Source of the DNA: Enterocloster clostridioformis
GTDB taxonomy: Bacteria > Bacillota > Clostridia > Lachnospirales > Lachnospiraceae
Assembly (NCBI RefSeq): GCF_020297485.1
Contig: NZ_JAIWZC010000001.1
Span: 2,542,001 to 2,606,000 of the forward strand
DNA: 64,000 bases
Reading direction: 5' to 3'
The position numbers were made by a program, and so were the translations under genes. Positions 1 through 8,060 of the stretch are shown here, in pieces (the first letter of the stretch is position 1; each line of letters opens with the position of its first letter). The notes beneath the pieces are model-generated. The model ran no database searches and had not been told where the DNA came from. It saw only the letters and a program-made list of their open reading frames with translations.

Positions 1-65
1 TGCAGCCAATAAAACATATTTTCCGTCAGACACACCCTTTATGCCTTTAGCATCCCAACAGCGTC

Positions 66-1469
66 TTAGAATGTCCAGGCCTTTGCCAGAAGTTTAGTGC
101 CTTTCCGGATTTCCTCCTCGCTGAGACTTGCATATCCCAGCATAACGGTTGACCCCAGCAGGTTCGCCTCCGGCTGTATGAAACATCCCGATATTCCATA
201 GACCTTCACTCCCAGGGCAGCCGCACGGGCCACCAGGCGTTCCTCCGCCTCCCCCTGCCTGTGGGTCAGCAGCACATGCAGTCCCGCATATTCTCCCCTG
301 ATTAAGAACCGGTCCTCCAGTTCCTTAAGCCCGGTCATCAGCGCATCATGTTTTCCCTTATACAGGGCCCTCATGCGGTTTAAATGTCTCTCATAATATC
401 CCTGGGTTATAAACTGATAGAGAATGTTCTGGTCAATCCTGGACACCGTGGAGAGATAGAAACCGGCCCTTTCCCGGTATGCCTCCAGCAAATGCTCCGG
501 CAGCACCATGAAGCCCACACGGATAGCCGGAGCTATAGATTTGGATAATGTTCCCATATAAATCACACGGCCTCCCCGGTCCATGCCCTGCAGCGCGGGA
601 ATGGGTTTCCCCTTATATCGGAATTCACTGTCATAGTCATCTTCAATCAGATACCTGTCCGCACCGCTGTAGGCCCAGGCCAGCAGCTCCTGCCGCCGCT
701 TCACAGGCATGACGATCCCTGTGGGATACTGATGGGAAGGCATCACATATGCCACATCCGCGCCGCTACAGGCAAGGCGCTCCACATCCATTCCGTACCG
801 GTCCATATCCACGGGAATCACAGGGTATCCCTCCCCCCTAAGCACTCTGTATGCCTGCTTGTATGTGGGGTTTTCCATGGCAATTTTCCTTCCATTTCCC
901 AAAATCTGGGGCAGAAGCATCAGCAGGTACTCGCTTCCCGCGCCAATGAGAATCTGTTCCGGCCTGCAGTCCACCCCCCTGGCAGAATGGAGGTAAGCTC
1001 CTATGGCAGTTCTGAGAGCTCTCTCTCCCTGAGGGTCCCCTGCCGCAAACATCTCCTTGTTATCATCTACCAGTGTATTCCTGCTGATTTTCCTCCACGT
1101 ATTAAAGGGAAAGCTGTCCAAATCAATTCCTCTGGGAGAAAAATCCACCTCGTAACGGTCTTTCCCGGTATCTCCCGGCTCTACAAAGGAGCCTCCGCCC
1201 TTTTGCCGTACCTCCACCAGTTCCTCTATCTTACAGACAAAATAGCCTTTGCATGGCAGTGCCTCGATATATCCTTCGGACAGCAGCTGGTCATAGGCCA
1301 TCTGGGTGGTACTGCGGCTCAGCCTCAGGTTCCTGGCCAGTATGCGGGTGGAGGGCAGACGGCTTCCCGCCTCCAGCTTTCCCCGGCGGATTTCATTTTT
1401 TATGTACTGGTAAATCTGTTCATAGAGAGGACTGTCCGACTGGCTGTCAAAAGGTATTATCAGTTCCAT
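66..1469 (-). CDS. MocR-family PLP-dependent transcriptional regulator
   Basis: A GntR-type winged-helix domain (about residues 10-75, with RLPSTRILARNLRLSRST) is fused to a class I aminotransferase-like domain (about 110-460). The PLP lysine lies near residue 310 in MGTLSKSIAPAIRVGF, and IEDDYDSEFRYKGKPIPALQ is typical of MocR/PdxR proteins. In this family the aminotransferase domain is usually a ligand sensor, not an enzyme. The start was set at the ATG at 1469 (MELIIPFDSQ) because an AGGAAGGGG ribosome site precedes it; an upstream in-frame extension has no such signal. It is divergent from the membrane-protein gene at 1723, the usual position of a MocR target, though no vitamin B6 gene is nearby. 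Family assignment is firm; effector and target are unknown. Confidence 0.93.
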   Translation of the reverse strand: MELIIPFDSQSDSPLYEQIYQYIKNEIRRGKLEAGSRLPSTRILARNLRLSRSTTQMAYDQLLSEGYIEALPCKGYFVCKIEELVEVRQKGGGSFVEPGDTGKDRYEVDFSPRGIDLDSFPFNTWRKISRNTLVDDNKEMFAAGDPQGERALRTAIGAYLHSARGVDCRPEQILIGAGSEYLLMLLPQILGNGRKIAMENPTYKQAYRVLRGEGYPVIPVDMDRYGMDVERLACSGADVAYVMPSHQYPTGIVMPVKRRQELLAWAYSGADRYLIEDDYDSEFRYKGKPIPALQGMDRGGRVIYMGTLSKSIAPAIRVGFMVLPEHLLEAYRERAGFYLSTVSRIDQNILYQFITQGYYERHLNRMRALYKGKHDALMTGLKELEDRFLIRGEYAGLHVLLTHRQGEAEERLVARAAALGVKVYGISGCFIQPEANLLGSTVMLGYASLSEEEIRKGTKLLAKAWTF

Positions 1470-1528
1470 TTTCCGCCCCTTCCTGCCGCAAGCTGGCATT
1501 ACCATTCATATTTGAAACAAACATTTTA

Positions 1529-1557
1529 ATCATACCAGTCCCACAGGGATATGTCAA
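1529..1557 (-). promoter_or_regulatory. Sigma-A-type promoter of the MocR gene
   Basis: Reading the minus strand: TTGACA at 1557-1552, a 17-nt spacer, then TATGAT at 1534-1529. It lies about 60 bp upstream of the MocR start and is a near-consensus housekeeping promoter. Confidence 0.75.
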
Positions 1558-1649
1558 TATTTTCTCACATTTGTTCAGTTAACTAATACTCTTTTCGCAA
1601 AATACAAAGATTATTTCACGATAATATACTCTTTTTTCTGATTTGTACA

Positions 1650-1678
1650 TTGTAATCATCGCGGTATGGAATTATAAT
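1650..1678 (+). promoter_or_regulatory. Promoter of the membrane-protein gene
   Basis: TTGTAA at 1650-1655, a 17-nt spacer, and a perfect TATAAT at 1673-1678, about 45 bp upstream of the start at 1723. The two divergent promoters lie within about 150 bp, so one MocR dimer could control both. Confidence 0.65.
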
Positions 1679-1722
1679 AAAAGTAGAAAGAGAACCCAAT
1701 AAAATCAGTTGAGAAAGGATGG

Positions 1723-2199
1723 ATGGACATGAGCGAACAGACTCTGAATATGTTAAAGAAACTATCTCCCAAAAAAGAACATTCACTGGCTTTCCGCTGT
1801 TTCATAGGAGCTGCGGCCATTGTGCTGCTGACCGTGTCTGTGCACATCCTGGTATTCACAGCCATAGAGAGACACAGCGCGGTAAGGGACTTTCCGGAAT
1901 GGTACCAGCTCCTTGCAGCCCTGTCTGTGGATGCGCTTTACCCGCTGTTCATAGTGTCCCTGGTATCCATCATCAAGCGGGTATTCCGCATACCGGTGCA
2001 CCGTCTGGAGCGCAAGGTTTTCAAGTTCACCTATCTCTGCCTCGGCCTTATCGCAGCCTCCAGAATCAGCATGTATGTGGGGCTCTATGTATTCTTCATG
2101 GCTTTGTTTGCAGCAGGCACGGCCATTTATATTATCATCGGCATACGTTTTCTCTACGAGCTTTTCAAGTTCCACTTTATATCCTGCCGGTATTATTAA
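1723..2199 (+). CDS. Small multi-pass membrane protein, unknown function
   Basis: A 158-residue protein I do not recognise. After a charged N-terminus (about 25 residues) there are roughly four hydrophobic segments: around 27-48, 62-85, 100-118 and 120-145. A basic loop (KRVFRIPVHRLERK) sits between segments two and three. No catalytic motif is visible. GAAAGGA at 1713-1719 serves as ribosome site; ATG 1729 has better spacing than ATG 1723, so the protein may be two residues shorter. It is monocistronic, has its own promoter and is followed by a strong terminator. Its only functional clue is divergence from the MocR regulator, which suggests an exporter, sensor or tolerance factor responding to an amine or amino acid; this is inference. 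Confidence 0.7.
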   Translation: MDMSEQTLNMLKKLSPKKEHSLAFRCFIGAAAIVLLTVSVHILVFTAIERHSAVRDFPEWYQLLAALSVDALYPLFIVSLVSIIKRVFRIPVHRLERKVFKFTYLCLGLIAASRISMYVGLYVFFMALFAAGTAIYIIIGIRFLYELFKFHFISCRYY

Positions 2200-2255
2200 A
2201 GGACATATGATAAGGTGTTTCATCACAGTGTGATGCAGGAGCCGCAGGCATAATA

Positions 2256-2300
2256 AATGCCGGGGACCTTTTTCATCAGGTACCCGGCATTTTCTTTATC
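2256..2300. terminator. Bidirectional intrinsic terminator between converging genes
   Basis: Stem 2256-2268 pairs with 2279-2291 (12 of 13 positions; core AATGCCGGG/CCCGGCATT), followed by a T-rich tail on the plus strand and A-rich flanks. It separates the membrane-protein gene from glnS, which converge here. Confidence 0.85.
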
Positions 2301-2349
2301 TCATTGATGATTGTCCTGTTTTATCTGTTCTGTTCCCTTATGTTTTATC

Positions 2350-4044
2350 CTATTTAGGAAGCTTGAATGAGCTCTTTAAGGATACAATCCGGTTAAACAC
2401 CGGATTCTCAGGCGTGCTGTCCTTGCAGTCCACACAGAAGAATCCGTTGCGCACGAACTGATAGCTGTCATAGGCTTTTCCCTCTGCCAGGGCCGGCTCC
2501 ACGTAGCACTCCTTTAACACAACCAGGGAATGGGGATTTAAATTCAGGCTGCCGTCCTCATTCAGCTTGCCCTTCTCCTCGTCCACAATGTTCTCATACA
2601 GGCGGCATTCCACCTGCCTCGCGGTGGGAACAGCCACCCAGTGAATGGTTCCCTTTACTTTGCGTCCCTCAAAACCGGAACCGCTCTTCGTCTCCGGGTC
2701 ATAGGTACCGTGAACCACTGTAATATTGCCGTCGGCATCCTTCTCACATCCTGTACATTTCACGAAATATGCTCCCATCAGGCGAACCTCATTGCCGGGG
2801 AACATGCGGAAATACTTTTTCGGAGGCTCTTCCATGAAATCCTCCCGCTCAATATAAAGCTCCCGCCCAAATGGAACCTTCCTGTCTCCCAACCCCGGAT
2901 TCTCCAGATTATTGGGAACATCCAGCATCTCCGCCTGGCCTTCCGGATAATTGTCAATGACCAGCTTCACCGGATTCAGAATAGCCATCATACGCGGCTT
3001 CTTAAGCTTTAAGTCCTCGCGGATACAGTATTCCAGCATGGCGTAGTCCACGGAGCTGTTGGCCTTGGATACGCCGACCATCTCCACGAACATCTTGATG
3101 GCCTCCGGTGTATATCCCCTTCTTCTCAGAGCCGCGATGGACACCAGACGCGGGTCGTCCCAGCCGTCCACGATTTTATCCTCCACCAGCTTCTTGATAT
3201 AGCGTTTGCCGGTTATCACATTGGTCAGATACAGTTTGGCAAACTCAATCTGGCGGGGCGGATTCTCAAACTCACACTCCTTTACCACCCAGTCATAGAG
3301 CGGCCTGTGGTCCTCAAATTCCAGGGTGCAGATGGAATGGGTGATGTGTTCAATGGCATCCTCAATGGGATGGGCGAAATCATACATGGGATAAATGCAC
3401 CACTTATCGCCTGTGTTGTGGTGGGACATGCGGGCAACACGGTAGATAACCGGGTCCCTCATGTTGATATTAGGGGAAGCCATATCGATTTTGGCTCTCA
3501 GCACCTTCTCCCCGTCCCGGTACTTTCCTTCCTTCATCTCCTCAAACAGGGCAAGATTCTCCTCCACGGAACGGTTCCTGTAAGGACTCTCCTTGCCGGG
3601 TGTGGTAAAATCTCCCCTGTACTCCCTGATCTGGTCCGCTGTCAGGTCACAGACAAAGGCCTTTCCCTTCTTAATCAGGAACACGGCGCACTGGTACATC
3701 TGGTCAAAATAATTAGACGCAAAGAAAAGCCTGTCCTCAAAATCAGCGCCCAGCCACTTCACGTCATCCATGATGGACTCCACGAATTCAGTCTTTTCCT
3801 TTGTGGGGTTTGTATCGTCAAAACGCAGGTTGAACTTGCCGCCGTACTTCTGTGCCAGGCCGTAGTTCAGTAAGATGGACTTGGCATGTCCGATATGCAA
3901 ATAACCGTTGGGCTCCGGCGGAAAACGGGTCTGGACATGGTTATAAACGCCCTCTGCCAGGTCCTTGTCAATCTCCTGTTCTATGAAATTCCTGGAGACC
4001 ACCTCCTTTTCCTCAGTTTCCATTACGGTATCCCTGTCTGCCAT
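2350..4044 (-). CDS. glnS: Glutaminyl-tRNA synthetase
   Basis: A class I aminoacyl-tRNA synthetase of the GlnRS type, 564 residues, the usual length. The ATP-binding [16 protein letters not shown] motif is at about residues 42-57, followed by the GlnRS-specific RFDDTNP block, the YPMYDFAHP region and the C-terminal anticodon-binding beta-barrel. The second signature loop reads [12 protein letters not shown] before DGWDDPR, where E. coli has VMSKRK, so the KMSKS lysine context is altered; I believe this is a lineage variant and not damage. A GGAGG ribosome site precedes ATG 4044. It charges tRNA-Gln directly, implying the cell does not depend solely on the GatCAB transamidation route. Confidence 0.97.
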   Translation of the reverse strand: MADRDTVMETEEKEVVSRNFIEQEIDKDLAEGVYNHVQTRFPPEPNGYLHIGHAKSILLNYGLAQKYGGKFNLRFDDTNPTKEKTEFVESIMDDVKWLGADFEDRLFFASNYFDQMYQCAVFLIKKGKAFVCDLTADQIREYRGDFTTPGKESPYRNRSVEENLALFEEMKEGKYRDGEKVLRAKIDMASPNINMRDPVIYRVARMSHHNTGDKWCIYPMYDFAHPIEDAIEHITHSICTLEFEDHRPLYDWVVKECEFENPPRQIEFAKLYLTNVITGKRYIKKLVEDKIVDGWDDPRLVSIAALRRRGYTPEAIKMFVEMVGVSKANSSVDYAMLEYCIREDLKLKKPRMMAILNPVKLVIDNYPEGQAEMLDVPNNLENPGLGDRKVPFGRELYIEREDFMEEPPKKYFRMFPGNEVRLMGAYFVKCTGCEKDADGNITVVHGTYDPETKSGSGFEGRKVKGTIHWVAVPTARQVECRLYENIVDEEKGKLNEDGSLNLNPHSLVVLKECYVEPALAEGKAYDSYQFVRNGFFCVDCKDSTPENPVFNRIVSLKSSFKLPK

Positions 4045-4153
4045 AATTGTTCCTCCGTTACGTTGCTATTGTGGTAAATATAATTATTAATCATAACACA
4101 ATTCTTTTATCAGTGAAAGGGGAAAATACGTTTTGCAGTGGAAATCTTATCCC

Positions 4154-4167
4154 ATGTCTGCTATACT
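4154..4167 (+). promoter_or_regulatory. Extended -10 promoter of azlCD
   Basis: TGCTATACT at 4159-4167 fits an extended -10 element (TGnTATAAT); no good -35 box is seen 17 bp upstream. Transcription would begin near 4174, which argues that translation starts at ATG 4216 and not ATG 4186. Confidence 0.55.
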
Positions 4168-4215
4168 ATATTAATGTGCTAAATTATGTACAATTATGAG
4201 GAGATTTACCAAACC

Positions 4216-4917
4216 ATGAAAAAAGCAGCAAAATTCGCTCTGATAAAGACCATCCCCATATTTCTGGGCTACATATTCTTAGGAATCGCCTTTGGACTCC
4301 TGTTACAGAAATCCGGTTTAAGTGTGTTCTGGGCCTTTCTCATCAGTACCCTTGTCTATGCGGGTTCCATGCAGTTTGCTCTGGTGGGCATTCTCACCGG
4401 CGGCTTAAGCTATGTGACCACAGCTGTCATGACCCTGTTTATCAACAGCCGCCATGCCTTCTACGGACTCACCTTCATTGAGCGTTTCAAGGAAATGAGA
4501 AAAGCCTATCCTTACATGGTATTTTCCCTGACGGATGAAACTTATTCCCTGTTATGTTCCATGGCACGTCCGTCCGCATTTACGGACAAAGAATGGAAGG
4601 CAGCCACTTTCTTTACAGCGTTTTTTGACCAGTGCTACTGGATAGCCGGGTCGGTGCTTGGCGCCCTTATGGGTGAGCTGATTACCTTTGACACCACAGG
4701 TATTGATTTTGCCATGACCGCCCTGTTCGTGGTCATATGTGTGGACCAGTGGAAGGCGGCAAAGACCCACATACCGGCTGTCACCGGTTTTATATGCGGC
4801 GCACTGTTTCTGGTGCTCATCCGCTCTTCCAACTTTATCCTTCCTGCCCTGGCAGCTGCCGTAGCCATGCTGCTGTTCCTGCGCAGGACCGTGGAACAGA
4901 AAATGGAGGAGGATTAA
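4216..4917 (+). CDS. azlC: AzlC-family branched-chain amino acid exporter, large subunit
   Basis: A polytopic membrane protein of about 233 residues with the AzlC-family hallmark stretch PIFLGYIFLGIAFGLL near the N-terminus, GSMQFALVGIL, and INSRHAFYGL. AzlC works with the small AzlD subunit encoded directly downstream (stop and next start separated by three bases) to export branched-chain amino acids or analogues at the cytoplasmic membrane. The start is placed at ATG 4216 (MKKAAKF), preceded by GAGGAG at 4198-4203. An upstream in-frame ATG at 4186 lies almost on the predicted transcription start and has no ribosome site. Substrate is inferred from the family only. Confidence 0.92.
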   Translation: MKKAAKFALIKTIPIFLGYIFLGIAFGLLLQKSGLSVFWAFLISTLVYAGSMQFALVGILTGGLSYVTTAVMTLFINSRHAFYGLTFIERFKEMRKAYPYMVFSLTDETYSLLCSMARPSAFTDKEWKAATFFTAFFDQCYWIAGSVLGALMGELITFDTTGIDFAMTALFVVICVDQWKAAKTHIPAVTGFICGALFLVLIRSSNFILPALAAAVAMLLFLRRTVEQKMEED

Positions 4918-4920
4918 ACC

Positions 4921-5250
4921 ATGACCCACTCAAATTATGTACTAATTACCATACTGATTTGCGCTCTGTGCACCCAGATTACCCGGTGGCTTCCCTTCCT
5001 CCTCTTCGGCGGTAAAAAGGAAGTCCCCGGGCTGGTCCGCTACCTGGGGACCAGCCTCCCGGCCGCCATCATGGCCGTGCTGGTGGTCTACTGCCTGAAG
5101 GGAATCACACCTTTAGCCTGCCCCTATGGCCTGCCGGAGCTCATATCCGTTGCCGTGGTGGTGGGGCTCCACCTCTGGAAGGGCAATACCCTTGCCAGCA
5201 TCGCGCTGGGAACGGTATGCTACATGCTGCTTGTGCAGATGGTATTCTGA
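4921..5250 (+). CDS. azlD: AzlD-family branched-chain amino acid exporter, small subunit
   Basis: A 109-residue hydrophobic protein with about three to four membrane segments, matching the usual length of AzlD proteins. The N-terminal TQITRWLPFLLFGGKKEVP and the mid-region GTSLPAAIMAVLVVYCLK are the family's conserved blocks. It follows azlC by three bases and is therefore translationally coupled. The pair forms a two-component exporter; AzlD is required for AzlC function in characterised systems such as Bacillus subtilis. Nothing unusual is seen. Transcription probably ends at the hairpin at 5377-5418. Confidence 0.92.
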   Translation: MTHSNYVLITILICALCTQITRWLPFLLFGGKKEVPGLVRYLGTSLPAAIMAVLVVYCLKGITPLACPYGLPELISVAVVVGLHLWKGNTLASIALGTVCYMLLVQMVF

Positions 5251-5252
5251 TG

Positions 5253-5318
5253 TTGCTCTGACCATGTTCTGGCTATACTCAGCCAATATTCTGGCCGTAT
5301 CCTGTCAATATTCTGGCC
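5253..5318 (+). repeat. Three imperfect 22-bp tandem repeats
   Basis: Three head-to-tail units end at 5274, 5296 and 5318, each finishing in CTGGCY. The last two share AATATTCTGGCC exactly; the first has ATGTTCTGGCT. They lie just after azlD and before its terminator. No function is evident. Confidence 0.7.
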
Positions 5319-5376
5319 GAACTCCAGGGGCGGCCTCCGGCAGTTTGAATATCTGCATCGCAATAAAGTCCCATAC

Positions 5377-5424
5377 AAAAAGCCTGTTCACGCCGCATGA
5401 TGGTGTGAACAGGCTTTTCTATAT
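5377..5424. terminator. Bidirectional terminator between azlD and the HD-GYP gene
   Basis: A 17-bp stem, 5377-5393 with 5402-5418 (AAAAGCCTGTTCAC arm, one G-U pair), with an 8-base loop. The arms carry A and T runs on both sides, so it can stop transcription from both converging units. Confidence 0.88.
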
Positions 5425-5481
5425 AGATTTTCCCCACGGCCTTTTACTTATACCTTTCCAGCTGCATTCCCCATATCACCG

Positions 5482-8046
5482 TCATGCATCCGTCCCTTCC
5501 AGCTCCCTGCCGCAGACGCCGTTCCCTTCATTCAGAACCGGCCTGATAATTCCATCCTTCACCAGGCCGATAAATACCGGCACCAGCTCCGGATCAAACT
5601 GTGTTCCCGCGCCCCGTTCCAGCTCATTGACCGCGAATTCCACCGACATGCTGGGCTTATAGCTGCGCTTGGATACCATGGCGTCAAAGGAATCTGCAAT
5701 GCACAGGATTCTGGCCGCCAGAGGAATATCCTTCCCTGCGATGCGCCTGGGGTATCCCCTTCCGTCATACCGCTCATGGTGTCCCAGGACAGCGGGAATC
5801 ACATAATCCATGGAGGGAAGATGGCGTATGATTTCCACGGATGCCTCCACGTGGCGCTTCATGGTGCTGTACTCCTCGTCCGTCAGTTTGCCGGTTTTGT
5901 TCAGAATATTTTCCGGTATCCCGATTTTCCCGATATCGTGAAGCAGGGCTGACTCCTTAAGAATCTCCTGGTACTCCTCGCTGGTTTTCAGGGCCTGCCC
6001 CATGGCATGGGCATAATAAGCCACATTCTTGGAATGCTGGAATGTATAGTGGTCTTTTGCGTCGATAGCAGCCGTCAGGGCGTAGATGGTTGGAGCATAT
6101 TCGGAATACATGCTTCGGTGCTTCTTTGCCAGTCCCTCATCCGTATCCCTCACACCGATGATTCCGTCTGAGTATACCCGGATTCCGTTCTTTCCGGAAC
6201 GCTTCACATGGTATACCGCGCAGTCCGCATTGGATATGAGCTCATTCATGGACGCTGCCGCGTACGGAGCAGCGCAGATTCCGCAGCTGACAGTCAGCGG
6301 CTTTAAGTAAGTATCCGTACAGTCCAGATTCATGTTCTGAATCTGCCGTGAAATATTCTCAGCCAGATTCTGCGCTGAATAGATATCATAGTCAGGCAGG
6401 ATAACGGCAAATTCCTTGCCGCTGTAACGTCCGCAGTAACCGTTATCCCCCACGGTCCCCTGTATGATACGCGCAATATGCACCAGTGCCTTATCTCCCT
6501 CATGATTGCCGTAAAGCTGGTTGTACAGCTTAAAATCATCCACGTTGAAGATGACAAGGGCCAGGGAAGTGCGCTTGCATTTTACGTAATTTTCCTCCAG
6601 TGTCTCGCAGAAATATTTCCGGTTCAAAAGTCCGGTAAGCTCATCTGTCCTGGCTTCCTCATATGCCTTTTCGTAGAGCCTGGAGTTCTTTACCGCAATG
6701 GAGCTGACGGATTCAATGGAGTTAAGGAATATGATGTCCTCCTCGGAATACCCCCCGGCACGCATCTTTCCCCGCTTCTCCTTGCCCCCCATAAGCACCA
6801 GTCCGGCCAGGTCGTCCCCGCCCTTAAGAGGCAGGATACACTCAATCTTAAGGACCTCCATCTGGTATTTTTCTTCCTCCCACATGGACTTGTATTCCAC
6901 GGTCCTTCGGAAATCCTTAAGCAGCAGACAGGAGTCATGGCTTTTAAGCCAGTTGATGAGCGGCGCGCTGCCTGCCAGAGAAAAATTCTTGTCATCCAGG
7001 GGACTGCTGCTGAACACCGCAGGATAATTTCCCTGTGAATCCTTGATGCAAATATAAATTTTCCTTGTGTGCAGGGTACTTCCTATGACGTTCACCAGGG
7101 CATTGAGGATTTCCGTCAGTCTGAGTGACTGGGACACAATGGCCGTGTATTCGCTGAGCCGTTCTGTCTGGCTCATCTCTTCCTTAATGAAAATCCGGTC
7201 AAAAAATCCCTTGGCCACAATGTAAATCAACAGGGTGACCATCATGGTCATAGTAGCCACAATCATAACGCTGAAGGGCGCCAGCATTGGCACATCCCTG
7301 CGGATGATGCCGTCCAGAGTCTGAGCCACATTATAAAAGGCCAGGGCGCTTACTGCCATGGCAATGATATAGCAGTTGCCTCTGGATACCAGCAGTGTCA
7401 TGCGGAACACGTGCCTGGAATAAAGGGTATAGAACATCACCCCTGCATTCAGAATCCCTGACAGGATATCTATGGGGAAACCATTGAACAGCGGCACAGC
7501 CATATTTCCCGCAAAAAGCAGAAATATGCCTAAAAGCAGCGGAACCACTTTGGCCTTAAGGGCCCTGTTTTTCCGGCTGCTCCATATGATGGCGGCTGTA
7601 TGTATGATTACCAGGAAGCAGAGTCCGTACATAATGCTGGCACGCCAGTCCATATGATAGACAAACACGGCGCTGGCCCCGTTCCACTCGATGGCGGGCG
7701 GCTGGACCAGGCTTCCTGTCCATATGTTATAGAGATTCACCAGAAGGATAAGCACCAGCCACATTTTGTGGGAGCCTTTGGCCTTATGGCCGCAGAAATC
7801 CCTGATGAAGCAGAAAAACGCACATGGCACCAGGCTGATTCCTGCCAGCGAAAGATGGAACCACAGCTCATAGGACGGCCAGGCCCGGAGCCTCATCAAA
7901 AGAGAGCCGCCGGTCCACAGAATCATGGCGCCCAGCACAGCGATAAAATCACGAATCAGCCGTGATTTCTTAGCCGACATAAAAGCCAGCATAAGAAAGG
8001 TATAGAAATATAAAGCTGTTATGGATATAAAAACATAGCTTCTCAT
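5482..8046 (-). CDS. 7TM-GAF-GGDEF-HD-GYP cyclic-di-GMP signalling receptor
   Basis: An 854-residue membrane receptor. The first 220 residues form about seven hydrophobic segments of the 7TM histidine-kinase-N type. A GAF-like region follows (about 310-450), then a GGDEF domain (about 470-625) opening with DELTGLLNR, and an HD-GYP domain (about 645-840). The HD-GYP site looks intact: LHDIGKIGIPENIL, HHERYDGRGYP, and AARILCIADSFDAM. The GGDEF signature is degenerate, reading RYSGKEF where RYGGEEF is expected, so the cyclase is probably inactive and may bind GTP as a regulator. The likely net activity is c-di-GMP hydrolysis controlled by an extracytoplasmic or membrane signal. It starts 14 bp after the GH3 gene stop and is the last gene of that operon. 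AGGAG precedes the ATG. Confidence 0.92.
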   Translation of the reverse strand: MRSYVFISITALYFYTFLMLAFMSAKKSRLIRDFIAVLGAMILWTGGSLLMRLRAWPSYELWFHLSLAGISLVPCAFFCFIRDFCGHKAKGSHKMWLVLILLVNLYNIWTGSLVQPPAIEWNGASAVFVYHMDWRASIMYGLCFLVIIHTAAIIWSSRKNRALKAKVVPLLLGIFLLFAGNMAVPLFNGFPIDILSGILNAGVMFYTLYSRHVFRMTLLVSRGNCYIIAMAVSALAFYNVAQTLDGIIRRDVPMLAPFSVMIVATMTMMVTLLIYIVAKGFFDRIFIKEEMSQTERLSEYTAIVSQSLRLTEILNALVNVIGSTLHTRKIYICIKDSQGNYPAVFSSSPLDDKNFSLAGSAPLINWLKSHDSCLLLKDFRRTVEYKSMWEEEKYQMEVLKIECILPLKGGDDLAGLVLMGGKEKRGKMRAGGYSEEDIIFLNSIESVSSIAVKNSRLYEKAYEEARTDELTGLLNRKYFCETLEENYVKCKRTSLALVIFNVDDFKLYNQLYGNHEGDKALVHIARIIQGTVGDNGYCGRYSGKEFAVILPDYDIYSAQNLAENISRQIQNMNLDCTDTYLKPLTVSCGICAAPYAAASMNELISNADCAVYHVKRSGKNGIRVYSDGIIGVRDTDEGLAKKHRSMYSEYAPTIYALTAAIDAKDHYTFQHSKNVAYYAHAMGQALKTSEEYQEILKESALLHDIGKIGIPENILNKTGKLTDEEYSTMKRHVEASVEIIRHLPSMDYVIPAVLGHHERYDGRGYPRRIAGKDIPLAARILCIADSFDAMVSKRSYKPSMSVEFAVNELERGAGTQFDPELVPVFIGLVKDGIIRPVLNEGNGVCGRELEGTDA

Positions 8047-8060
8047 ACAATCAGTGTCTC

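Noticed and set aside
732..1529. Long plus-strand open frame opposite the MocR gene.
   Set aside because: It is antisense to a clearly conserved protein and its translation has no family features.
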